Of a stretch of 64,000 nucleotides of DNA, positions 55,735-63,623 are shown piece after piece. The first letter of the stretch is position 1, and the number at the start of each line of letters is the position of its first letter. The position numbers were made by a program, and so were the translations under genes. The stretch is from positions 1 through 64,000 of the forward strand of contig CAYHMW010000003.1 of the NCBI GenBank assembly GCA_964357925.1, written 5' to 3'. This DNA is from CAYHMW01 sp964357925. GTDB lineage: Bacteria > Patescibacteriota > Microgenomatia > UBA8517. The notes under the pieces were generated by a model. That model was given only the letters and a program-made list of their open reading frames with translations, did not search any database and was not told the DNA's origin.

Positions 55735-57558
55735 TTAATTAACAGTTATCGATCCTCTAGGAACTCCCATTGCGCACGTGATCGGGTAATTTCCTGCTTT
55801 TTTAGGTGTAAACTCAAACACCAGGGTTTTTCCTTTAATGAGCATTTGAGGACTTTCAGTTAACTCAGGAACATAAATTGACCCCATACATCCGGCTCCC
55901 TGATCCTTAACGTCAATTTCCATCCTGACAGGTTTACCCTTTTTCACTGTGAATTCGGAAGGATTAATATCAAAGTCATTGGTGTAGACAGTCTTAAGGA
56001 TTTGAACACCATTCTCTTCCTTTGCAAGAGCAGGGGATACTTGTGTTCCAGCGTTTGCTGCTCTTGCTTTCCCTCCACCACAACCGCAACCACCACTTCC
56101 ACAGTTTCCAGCAGTTCCTGCCTGCGCTGTAGGTTCGTTGGCAACAGCTACCCTGACATCAGCACCATTATTATTTAGAGCACCCCCGCCTTTTGCTACA
56201 ACATTAAAACCCCCCGTATACATTCCCATGCTGCATGAGAATTTAATTGTTCCTATTTCTTTTGGAGTGAACTCAATAACATTTTCACCGGGGTGGAGAC
56301 TCTTTTTTACTCCCAATTTTGATGACACAATGCTTGATGCACAAGAGTTCGGATCTTTTGAAGTTATTATCCATTTTACAGGCACTCCGACTTCAACTGT
56401 AAAATTATTTGGCGAGTAGCCACGTGCTGTTTGATCCATTCTGACCACTTGGACTCCATTATCAATTTTTATACCTGAATTTTGATTAGAAGCGGCGTAT
56501 GTATTTATTCGATTTCCAAGATTTGCAAACGGATTTGTTCCCAATAGGTTTAATCCGTTATTCAAATTAAAAAAAGCCAGGAGCGAAACTACAACACCGG
56601 CAAACTTGAAAAACTTTTGAGCGAGTGCTCCTTTAATAGCTGCAGTTACTCCCCCGATACTCAATAGTCCCGGTGCAGTTCCTAATGCAAAAATGCCCAT
56701 AATCGCGGCCCCTGATGCAAAGCTTCCCGTTGAGACTGCATAAAGCTGCATGGCCTGGGTAAAACCACAAGGCAGGAAAAATGTTGACCCTCCCATTAAG
56801 AAAGCATTTTTATGACTATATTCTTTTTGACTATTTTCTTTTATGCCCAATAATTTTGATATCCCTTTGGGAATCGAAAAGCTGACATTTTGTAATCTCG
56901 GGAAAAGCCCGGTAAGCTGCAAACCCAATGTAAGCATGACTAGTGCGACAGCTGCGGTGACAAGTCCAAGGCTTGTTCCTGAAAACTGAAAGAATGATCC
57001 CAAAAGCCCAATAGCGCCGCCCAAAATAGTGTAAGTGACAATTCTTCCTAAATTAAAAAATAAATGTGGCTTAAATTTTTCAAATGAAGTAGCGAAGGGA
57101 TTTGCCTGTGAAAACTTGGCAGATACTCCAAGTACTATTCCGCCAATGAGAGCCATGCATGTTGAAAACCCAGCAGTTATTCCAATGAGGGCAACGGTTA
57201 AAAGATTTGAAGGATGGTTCGGATTTACTGCGAAGTATTTTGATAACCCTAAGCCATCAACCAATATAAAGAGAAAAAATAATACTATTCCTGCGAAAAT
57301 AATGTCTATATAGTCTTCGGCTTTCGAAGAAAATAATGGCGGTTTTTCTGCAAAGCCGACATTGTAACCGGCCTTTTTTATAGCTTCATCAACATCCTTC
57401 ACTTTTAATTTAGAGTTGATATAACAAATCTCCGCACATGCTTTCTTGTGTGATACGTCCACTTTTTTGACACCAGGAATACTTTTTAATTCATCTTCGA
57501 TTAGAAGTTCGCAGCTTCTACAATGCATTCCTTTAATTGGCACAATTGTTTTTTTCAT
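55735..57558 (-). CDS. HMA-TauE/SafE-cupredoxin-cupredoxin fusion
   Basis: A 607-residue membrane protein in four parts: an N-terminal HMA (GMHCRSC, C13 and C16), six to eight helices of the TauE/SafE/UreH-like transport family (about 85-345, with STCMALIGG and LPCGFTQAMQLYA), a cupredoxin-like domain (~370-462, KFSCSMGMYTGGF), a Gly/Cys linker (CGSGGCGCGGGKA) and a second cupredoxin-like domain (~510-607, ITCAMGVPRG). Copper could pass from the cytosolic HMA through the membrane to outer cupredoxin sites; this route is inference. In the DsbA-to-CopA operon. Confidence 0.85.
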   Translation of the reverse strand: MKKTIVPIKGMHCRSCELLIEDELKSIPGVKKVDVSHKKACAEICYINSKLKVKDVDEAIKKAGYNVGFAEKPPLFSSKAEDYIDIIFAGIVLFFLFILVDGLGLSKYFAVNPNHPSNLLTVALIGITAGFSTCMALIGGIVLGVSAKFSQANPFATSFEKFKPHLFFNLGRIVTYTILGGAIGLLGSFFQFSGTSLGLVTAAVALVMLTLGLQLTGLFPRLQNVSFSIPKGISKLLGIKENSQKEYSHKNAFLMGGSTFFLPCGFTQAMQLYAVSTGSFASGAAIMGIFALGTAPGLLSIGGVTAAIKGALAQKFFKFAGVVVSLLAFFNLNNGLNLLGTNPFANLGNRINTYAASNQNSGIKIDNGVQVVRMDQTARGYSPNNFTVEVGVPVKWIITSKDPNSCASSIVSSKLGVKKSLHPGENVIEFTPKEIGTIKFSCSMGMYTGGFNVVAKGGGALNNNGADVRVAVANEPTAQAGTAGNCGSGGCGCGGGKARAANAGTQVSPALAKEENGVQILKTVYTNDFDINPSEFTVKKGKPVRMEIDVKDQGAGCMGSIYVPELTESPQMLIKGKTLVFEFTPKKAGNYPITCAMGVPRGSITVN

Positions 57559-57561
57559 GGT

Positions 57562-58293
57562 CTAGTTTTCCAACATCTCATCGATTGCTTTCTCGAAATC
57601 TTCATATGGATAAGCTCCAGGCATAAGTTTGGTTTTGCCGGTTTTGGTGTCCAGTAGAATATTGCTTGGAGTCCCATTTATCCCAAGACCAGTAGCTGTG
57701 TCCACATCACTTTTCACTCTGTCTGCGTATTTCCCGCTATCAAGACAGGTAATAAATTTAGCTTCACCCACTCCCGCATCTTTCGCCAAAGTCCCAAGAT
57801 CGGCAAGTCCTATTCCAGTTCCACCGGAGTTAGTTTTAATGAATATTGCATTAACAAATTTCCAAAACGCAGTATTTCCACCCAATTCATTAACACACTC
57901 CGAAGCTTCTGCTTCTTTCTGGGCATTTGCATGAAAAGGAAGAGGTAGGTGTCTATAAACCCATGCAACCTCTCCTTTATAACTGTCCACAATTTTTTGA
58001 GCTGTTGGATGGAACTTTTTGCAATAGGGGCATTCCATGTCAGAATATTCAAAAAGAAGAATCCTTGCATCTTTTTCACCATTTACATGATCATCAGTGG
58101 TCAATTGTATTTCACCTTTTAACTCGGGAGTTGCCTCTACTTGTGTTCCTGCAACTTGAGCCCTGCTTTTGTAAGTACCAAGTTCTTTCTCCAGAAATTT
58201 TACTCTTGTATAAAGTGAGCCAACAAAAAAAGCACTGATAACCATTATCGCTAAAGACAAAGAGAGTAGGCTATTTTGTAAATTGTTAGTCAT
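57562..58293 (-). CDS. DsbA-family thiol oxidoreductase
   Basis: A 243-residue exported oxidoreductase: membrane anchor (residues ~8-28), a short coiled linker, then a thioredoxin fold with CPYC in YSDMECPYCKKFHP and the cis-Pro in NGTPSN. It would form disulfides in exported proteins, oxidised by the VKOR-type protein encoded at 60383. Probably the first gene of the operon running to copA; a TGAA-N7-TGAA box lies 27 bp upstream. Confidence 0.9.
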   Translation of the reverse strand: MTNNLQNSLLSLSLAIMVISAFFVGSLYTRVKFLEKELGTYKSRAQVAGTQVEATPELKGEIQLTTDDHVNGEKDARILLFEYSDMECPYCKKFHPTAQKIVDSYKGEVAWVYRHLPLPFHANAQKEAEASECVNELGGNTAFWKFVNAIFIKTNSGGTGIGLADLGTLAKDAGVGEAKFITCLDSGKYADRVKSDVDTATGLGINGTPSNILLDTKTGKTKLMPGAYPYEDFEKAIDEMLEN

Positions 58294-58319
58294 ATTTTAG
58301 TAGATTACTAAACCAATAA

Positions 58320-58334
58320 TGAAGAAATCGTGAA
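58320..58334 (-). promoter_or_regulatory. Candidate CusR-like box B (dsbA-copA operon)
   Basis: TGAAGAAATCGTGAA, half-sites 11 bp apart, in the 50-bp gap before the dsbA-like gene and in the same orientation as the other boxes. Confidence 0.5.
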
Positions 58335-58343
58335 TATGGCAGG

Positions 58344-58862
58344 TCATATGTAATAATTTATTAGAATGTAAACGGCGATACTAACTACTACCATTGACCC
58401 TAAACTGAAAACCATTGATTGATAGGGGAATAATCTTTTACCATTTTTTCTTTTAATAAAATTGTTTAATATGTCAACTAAATAAAAAATAACGCTTCCT
58501 AAAATCATGCCGAAAGTCAGCTTATCAAACCCGAAAATACTATCCATTCTTATAATCAGATTGAATTTATAAAAAGACCAAAGAGTTGTTGCAAAAACCA
58601 AAAGATAAATAAGAGCTCCTATGAAGCGGTTGAAAAATATTATATTTTCTCTCCCAAAGGAATTTGAAAGCCAAAAGGCAATAGCACCTAAAAATCCGCC
58701 AATCCAAATCCCAGTTATCGAATCATCAACTCCTACCCATCTGGTTAGAGTTATGCCCACTGCAGCACCCGCAACACAAAGTGGACAGTGTGCATAAACC
58801 ACATCAGGAAGTCTAAAATACAAAAGACCGGAAGTGAAAATAATAGATATTTTTTTCAGCAT
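58344..58862 (-). CDS. Membrane protein with HCPLC motif
   Basis: A 172-residue protein with a signal-like first segment, AHCPLCVAGAAVG after it, and four more hydrophobic helices. The His-Cys-Pro-Leu-Cys motif could bind metal or act in thiol exchange. I do not recognise the family. It starts at the stop of the DUF1573 gene (1-bp overlap), in the CsoR-led operon. Confidence 0.65.
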   Translation of the reverse strand: MLKKISIIFTSGLLYFRLPDVVYAHCPLCVAGAAVGITLTRWVGVDDSITGIWIGGFLGAIAFWLSNSFGRENIIFFNRFIGALIYLLVFATTLWSFYKFNLIIRMDSIFGFDKLTFGMILGSVIFYLVDILNNFIKRKNGKRLFPYQSMVFSLGSMVVVSIAVYILINYYI

Positions 58863-59374
58863 TAGTTGACAACTATTCCGTTAAACTTTAGCTCTTTAGT
58901 GCCTGAAGGATTACTGAAGTAGAGAAAAACGGTTCGATCAAAAGGACCCACTCCTTTTGGGCCATGCGCAGCCGGATCGAATATTGCCGTTACTGTGGCA
59001 GTTTGGCCTGAAGCTAATTCAAGGTTCACCGGGGGATTCTTATCTCCCATTCCTTCCATTCCAAACTCTCTTGTTTCGCGGTCCCCAATTTTGATTTTTG
59101 CTTTTGTACACATACAAGATGTCGCGATTTTTTTGAGCTTCATTACACTCTCTGAAGTATTTTTAATTTCGTAAGTTTTAACAACGTTTCCATCTTTCAT
59201 TTTGACAGTCCCAACGTCATAAAAAGTTGGGTTCGCTTCTAAGTCTGAGATTTGAGCTGCCCCCAAAACCTCATCAGTTGTGTTTTTCTCCCCACCTTGC
59301 CACACAGCAAACCCAACAACAAACAATAAAGAAAATAGCAGTACCACAATTATAATTTTTATATCTTTAGCCAT
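58862..59374 (-). CDS. DUF1573 exported protein
   Basis: A 170-residue protein with an N-terminal membrane anchor and an Ig-like beta domain: FYDVGTVKMKDGNVVKTYEIKN, then SCMCTKAKI and SGQTATVTAIFDP, as in DUF1573. The CMC pair might bind copper. Role unknown. Between csoR and the HCPLC protein gene. Confidence 0.85.
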   Translation of the reverse strand: MAKDIKIIIVVLLFSLLFVVGFAVWQGGEKNTTDEVLGAAQISDLEANPTFYDVGTVKMKDGNVVKTYEIKNTSESVMKLKKIATSCMCTKAKIKIGDRETREFGMEGMGDKNPPVNLELASGQTATVTAIFDPAAHGPKGVGPFDRTVFLYFSNPSGTKELKFNGIVVN

Positions 59375-59376
59375 TT

Positions 59377-59634
59377 TTAAATTTTAAATAAATGAACTAT
59401 CTCGTTAAACTTTTTCTGCCCGCTTTTAGATTTGAATTTCTCTCGAATGCAGAACTCCAAATGTCCACGTAACATAATTTCACTAGCTTTTTCTAACGCC
59501 CTCTGGGCCTTGCGAGAATTTTTAATAACCAAAAAACACGCTCCACCTCGTTCATGTAATAACGAGGCTTTCCTCAAGTATTTATCGGCAGTCGAGAATT
59601 CATTAAGAACTTTTTTCTTAATAAAAATGTCCAT
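59377..59634 (-). CDS. csoR: CsoR-like copper-sensing repressor
   Basis: An 85-residue helical protein. The metal ligand pattern is C33, H58 and C62: 25 residues between C and H and H-x3-C, exactly the spacing of the Cys-His-Cys site in CsoR of M. tuberculosis. Without metal it should repress; Cu(I) binding releases DNA. It heads an operon with DUF1573 and the HCPLC protein. A TGAA box is upstream, so it may be under both local and two-component control. Confidence 0.82.
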   Translation of the reverse strand: MDIFIKKKVLNEFSTADKYLRKASLLHERGGACFLVIKNSRKAQRALEKASEIMLRGHLEFCIREKFKSKSGQKKFNEIVHLFKI

Positions 59635-59664
59635 GTATATGGTTGTAGTTTAAGTGTGTAAATA

Positions 59665-59679
59665 TTAAGAAATCATGAA
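59665..59679 (-). promoter_or_regulatory. Candidate CusR-like box C (csoR operon)
   Basis: TTAAGAAATCATGAA, one base off the TGAA-N7-TGAA form, 31 bp before csoR and also 46 bp before the divergent gene at 59725. Confidence 0.45.
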
Positions 59680-59724
59680 GCTGCCTCAGTTTTGGAAGCT
59701 CCAACTTTGGTAAAATCAATGTAT

Positions 59725-60252
59725 ATGTCAAAAAATAAGGATATCGAAAAATTATTAGAGAAGGTCAAAAAAGTAACAGCTCAAAAAGAGCTTGATCTTT
59801 CATCCGGAGAAGATCTATCTATAGGAATCATGAATCTCATCTCAATTGAGGAGCATCTTTTTTATACTTCTCAAAAAACAGGCGACAAAAAATATCTCGA
59901 TTTGATTAATGAAATCAGGAGCATGAGAACGGAGCTAATGAAAGAAATCATTAAAGATTACGAAGGTGAAGTCTGGTGTATCAGTAAACACTTGCTTGCG
60001 GCTTCAATGAGATTAATGGAAGTCGGTACTAAAGAATTAAAAAAGGGTAATAAAGAAAAAGCCTGGGGCCTTTTTGACAAGTCCTACAAATTATATTCTC
60101 TGTTCTGGGGATTAAATCTTGGAGTGGTTGAAACTAAAGACCTGCCTGCGGAGGCAAGTATTAAACAAAATGGTGAAAGCAAAATTCAATATTCGGTTTT
60201 TTCCAAACTCGGCGCCTTAGTGCAAAAGGCAGTTGATTGCTGCAAAGAGTGA
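59725..60252 (+). CDS. Hypothetical protein, 175 aa
   Basis: Helical, soluble protein; EVWCISKHLLAASMRLMEVGTKELKKGNKEKAWGLFDKSYKLYSLFW has a repeat-like helical layout and the end is DCCKE. No family recognised. The ATG at 59725 is chosen because TAAAAT ends 8 bp upstream. A GC-rich imperfect palindrome near 60143 encodes LPAEAS. Divergent from csoR and probably part of the copper regulon. Confidence 0.65.
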   Translation: MSKNKDIEKLLEKVKKVTAQKELDLSSGEDLSIGIMNLISIEEHLFYTSQKTGDKKYLDLINEIRSMRTELMKEIIKDYEGEVWCISKHLLAASMRLMEVGTKELKKGNKEKAWGLFDKSYKLYSLFWGLNLGVVETKDLPAEASIKQNGESKIQYSVFSKLGALVQKAVDCCKE

Positions 60253-60338
60253 GCGCCTAATTTTATATGTCATTTCAAAAAATGCCACTGGCCTCAAACT
60301 TCGTAGCAAATTAAGACAGACATGGTAGTTGCCAGATG

Positions 60339-60353
60339 TCACAATTTTTGTGA
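60339..60353. promoter_or_regulatory. Inverted repeat upstream of the VKOR gene
   Basis: TCACAA-TTT-TTGTGA, a 6-bp perfect inverted repeat 29 bp before the VKOR start. Its form resembles CRP/FNR-type operators, but no such regulator is in the window. Confidence 0.35.
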
Positions 60354-60382
60354 TACTAATACCAGTCGCAAATCACTGCTCA

Positions 60383-61231
60383 ATGAAAACTAAAGATAAA
60401 AAAAGCCAACTTCCTTTTACAATTCCAGCAAAGCTAATTCTTTTAATTTCGCTTACAGGCTTAACTATCTGCATCTATTTAGCCTACATTAAACTCTTCA
60501 ACGCCAAATCCTTCTGCACACTAAATGAAACTATTTCATGCGATGCGGTGAACGCCAGCATCTACGCAGACATATTCGGCATCCCAATGTCGTTTCTTGG
60601 TATAGGCTACTTTGCTCTAGTTTTGCTCCTGATTTTTTTCAAGCGCTCCCTCAACACCTATCGTTTTATCTTCTTCTTTACGGCTTTTGTCCTCGTCCCA
60701 TCTTACTATTTAACCGGAATTGAAATTTTTGTGCTTGAAGCCTACTGTATCCTCTGTGAGTTTACGAAATTATTGATGATTGCAGTTTTGGTCATCACCT
60801 TCTATCAAACCAAGTTTAAATTTAAAGAGGCCATGAGGATGGCAACCCCCATACTTATAGCAGGAGTTGCTGCGGCAGCAATTACATTTTTTGCCCAATC
60901 AGGCGGCGGAACAACAGAAGATTACTCACCCTTTGTTGATAATTTGAATAATAAAGGCGTGGTCATGTATAGAAGCATCAAGTGTGCCAACTGCAAGAGG
61001 CAAGCCAAGATTTTCGGGAAGGCTTACTCTAAACTTAATGCAGTCGAGTGCCATCCAGAAGGACCAAACCCAGAGGTAGATAGGTGCCTTAAAATGGGAA
61101 TAGATAAAACACCGACATTTTTAATTGAAGAGGATGGCAAAGAAGCGAGTAGGCTGGAAGGATTACAACAACTTGAAAATATCGGCAAATGGGCCGGGGT
61201 TGAATTAGAAACCGTAGAAACCACAAAATAA
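60383..61231 (+). CDS. VKOR-thioredoxin fusion
   Basis: A 282-residue protein: a four- to five-helix VKOR domain (FCTLNETISCDAVNAS with the first Cys pair, then the active YCILC) followed by a thioredoxin-like domain with CANCKRQ and a cis-Pro in KTPTFLI. VKOR passes electrons from exported thiols to quinone and reoxidises DsbA; a DsbA-like gene is at 57562. The start at 60383 is chosen because MKTKDKKSQ precedes the first helix directly. Confidence 0.9.
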   Translation: MKTKDKKSQLPFTIPAKLILLISLTGLTICIYLAYIKLFNAKSFCTLNETISCDAVNASIYADIFGIPMSFLGIGYFALVLLLIFFKRSLNTYRFIFFFTAFVLVPSYYLTGIEIFVLEAYCILCEFTKLLMIAVLVITFYQTKFKFKEAMRMATPILIAGVAAAAITFFAQSGGGTTEDYSPFVDNLNNKGVVMYRSIKCANCKRQAKIFGKAYSKLNAVECHPEGPNPEVDRCLKMGIDKTPTFLIEEDGKEASRLEGLQQLENIGKWAGVELETVETTK

Positions 61232-61232
61232 T

Positions 61233-61949
61233 ATGGATCAAGGATTAACACTAGGAATAATCATTACAGCGGCAGCGCTCGACAGCATTAACCCGTGTGT
61301 TTTCGGGGTCTTAATCTTCTTAATCGCTTTTATGACCAGGCTTTTCAAAAGTCACTCCAAAATGCTTGTGTTCGGTCTTTTATACACAGCGGTAGTTTAT
61401 TTGACATATCTTGCCCTTGGCTTTGGGATCCTGAAAATTAGTGTCTCAACTGGTTTCTCAACCACTTTTTATTGGATAGGGGCCATCATTGCAATTTTCG
61501 CAGGACTATTGGAAATCAAAGACTTTTTCTGGTACGGCAAAGGCTTCTCACTTCAAATGCTCCCTGGAGGCGCCCAAAGAATAAAAATGTACACCTCTCA
61601 GATGGAGAAGATGGAGAAAAGCCATCCTTTGCTTCTAATTTTAACAACTGCGGTATTGGGAGTATTTGTAGTATTGGTGGAGCTTCCTTGCACAGGCGCC
61701 CCTTATCTCGCAGTCCTTGCCATGCTCTCAAAAGGCGAGTTGGCAACAGCGGTTCCTCTCCTGCTTCTTTATAACTTTGTCTTTATTTTACCTTTGTTCT
61801 TCATAATAGCGATTGCTTATTTTGGAACTTCAACAGATCGTCTGGAAGGCTGGAGAAAAGAGCACAGAGGATTGATGAGACTTGGAGTAGGGACGTTCTT
61901 GATGGCACTTGGCTTTTATATGCTTTACTCTCTAAACCCAGTCTTTTAA
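61233..61949 (+). CDS. CcdA/DsbD-type membrane electron carrier
   Basis: A 238-residue membrane protein with six helices. The two conserved Cys-Pro sites, DSINPCVFGVL in helix 1 and ELPCTGAPYL in helix 4, are those of CcdA/DsbD, which carry reducing power out of the cytoplasm. One base after the VKOR stop, so an oxidising and a reducing branch of thiol control share a transcript. Confidence 0.9.
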   Translation: MDQGLTLGIIITAAALDSINPCVFGVLIFLIAFMTRLFKSHSKMLVFGLLYTAVVYLTYLALGFGILKISVSTGFSTTFYWIGAIIAIFAGLLEIKDFFWYGKGFSLQMLPGGAQRIKMYTSQMEKMEKSHPLLLILTTAVLGVFVVLVELPCTGAPYLAVLAMLSKGELATAVPLLLLYNFVFILPLFFIIAIAYFGTSTDRLEGWRKEHRGLMRLGVGTFLMALGFYMLYSLNPVF

Positions 61950-61951
61950 CT

Positions 61952-62971
61952 TCACCTTACATCAATTACCCCGATATACATTCCCATCGAACATGAGAAA
62001 TAAGTTCTGCCTGCCACCTTTGGGGTGAATGAAACTGTCTCAGTAGAGTTTGGTTTCAAATTCTTAGCTATGTTTAATGAAGGTATCCTAAACGCCAAAG
62101 CGCAGTTGTAGGTCTCTTTGGTATTAAGGTTAAGCCTCACTGGTTGATCTTTGTTTACGCTAATAATCCTCGGCTCATAGCCCGAAGATGTGACCCTAAC
62201 ATCAAAGATTTGCACCCCATCTACAACACTGCCAGCCAGCTGTTTGTCCTCAATATTATCACCAACAAAAGCATAATATAGCTTCTGCCAAGTAATAGGC
62301 GAATCAAGAACAACGAGCGCTCCATTAATGGAAATTAAGCCCAAAACAATTATTAAAGCCGCAGCCAATTTGTAAAAATATCCTTTAAAAACAAATCGTG
62401 ATTCAGAGGCCACAATACCCAGTATCAAAAACAATGGAAAAGTCGCGACAACAAAAATCGCCATAACCGAAGCACCAGCCCATGGGTCCCCAGTTGACAT
62501 GGCCAAGGCCTCCATGGCTAGGGTCGTGCCACAAGGAACAAAGACGGTTAAAAATCCTAAGAGCGCCGGAGCAAAAAGAGACTTGCTCGTGGCCTGTTCA
62601 AAAAAGACTTTCGACAAAAATTCTGGAGGATGAGGAATTACATATTTAAATATTGGGTGAACCTTTAAAAAATACAAACCCACACTCATCATGTATAACC
62701 CGGCTACAAGCTGGATTGTGATCATTAACGTGTCATTGAATGCTAATGTTTCCCCAAGCCAACCCAGCAAAAATCCAAATAAGCTATAGGCGATAAGCTT
62801 AGAAACCAAAAATATAATTGTAGGTAGCGCGGTATTAGAAAACCCGCTTTTTTGAAGATTTTCTTTACCCACTCGTGCAGTAATTGCGGACACCAAAAGA
62901 CCACCCTGCACTGTAACGCAAGTAAGCCCTCCGACTGTTAAGCCAGTTAAAAATATTAACCAATAATCCAC
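61952..62971 (-). CDS. TauE/SafE-cupredoxin protein
   Basis: A 339-residue relative of the larger fusion at 55735, without HMA and with one cupredoxin. First ~230 residues: six or seven helices including LTGLTVGGLTCVTVQGG and FVPCGTTLAMEALA. C-terminal ~90 residues: a cupredoxin-like domain ending YFSCSMGMYIGVIDV. Probably in copper handling outside the membrane. Convergent with the CcdA gene. Confidence 0.85.
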   Translation of the reverse strand: MDYWLIFLTGLTVGGLTCVTVQGGLLVSAITARVGKENLQKSGFSNTALPTIIFLVSKLIAYSLFGFLLGWLGETLAFNDTLMITIQLVAGLYMMSVGLYFLKVHPIFKYVIPHPPEFLSKVFFEQATSKSLFAPALLGFLTVFVPCGTTLAMEALAMSTGDPWAGASVMAIFVVATFPLFLILGIVASESRFVFKGYFYKLAAALIIVLGLISINGALVVLDSPITWQKLYYAFVGDNIEDKQLAGSVVDGVQIFDVRVTSSGYEPRIISVNKDQPVRLNLNTKETYNCALAFRIPSLNIAKNLKPNSTETVSFTPKVAGRTYFSCSMGMYIGVIDVR

Positions 62972-63047
62972 TAAAACAGTATACCTATTCTAGAAGACTG
63001 TATCTATCTAATATAATCCCCGGGGTTATATATTAGTTTCAGTTAAA

Positions 63048-63374
63048 TTAATAACGGCTTCTTCCTCCACCTCCACGACGATCATCTCGCCTGAAGTTTC
63101 CGCCTCCGCCTTGTGGTCTCTCTTCACGAGGCTTTGCAACGTTAACAACGATTGTTCTACCTTCGAGATCAGAGTTATTTAACTTTTTGATTGCTTCTTG
63201 TGCCTCTTCTTCTGTGCTCATCTCAACAAAGCCAAAGCCTTTAGAACGTCGTGTTTCACGATCCATAATAACGGTCGCAGAAACAACAGTTCCAAATTGA
63301 GTGAACAATCCTTGGAGATCTTGGTCACCTATTGCAAACGGAAGCCCTCCTACAAACAGTTTTTTATTATCCAT
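63048..63374 (-). CDS. RNA-binding protein, single RRM
   Basis: A 108-residue protein: one RRM (RNP2 KLFVGGLP, RNP1 SKGFGFVEM) and a Gly/Arg-rich tail (GGGGNFRRDDRRGGGGRSRY). It resembles the cold-inducible Rbp proteins of cyanobacteria and other bacteria. SD GGTGGTGAT lies 5 bp before the ATG. May act as RNA chaperone. Confidence 0.92.
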   Translation of the reverse strand: MDNKKLFVGGLPFAIGDQDLQGLFTQFGTVVSATVIMDRETRRSKGFGFVEMSTEEEAQEAIKKLNNSDLEGRTIVVNVAKPREERPQGGGGNFRRDDRRGGGGRSRY

Positions 63375-63584
63375 TAATTATCACCACCTTTTCTTTTTTC
63401 AAGAACCTTTCAACGATTAATGGATAATTTTAATACCAAGTAATCACACAAAACCAACAGATTCCAGCTACCAGATTATATCGTATTTTAAAAAATAGTA
63501 AACAGCCCACTAACATTTCACAAACTTATCCTATATAATATATCCACTGTCCTTGCACATTCACATCTGTGTCTAATGCAGAGG

Positions 63585-63606
63585 CAGACAATGGTCTGAG
63601 TATAAT
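63585..63606 (+). promoter_or_regulatory. Promoter of the right-edge gene with inverted repeat
   Basis: TATAAT at 63601-63606 and, directly upstream, CAGAC-AATG-GTCTG (63585-63598), a small inverted repeat that could be an operator. The rest of 63375-63584 shows no gene. Confidence 0.45.
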
Positions 63607-63623
63607 AGAAAGGAGCTTTCTCT

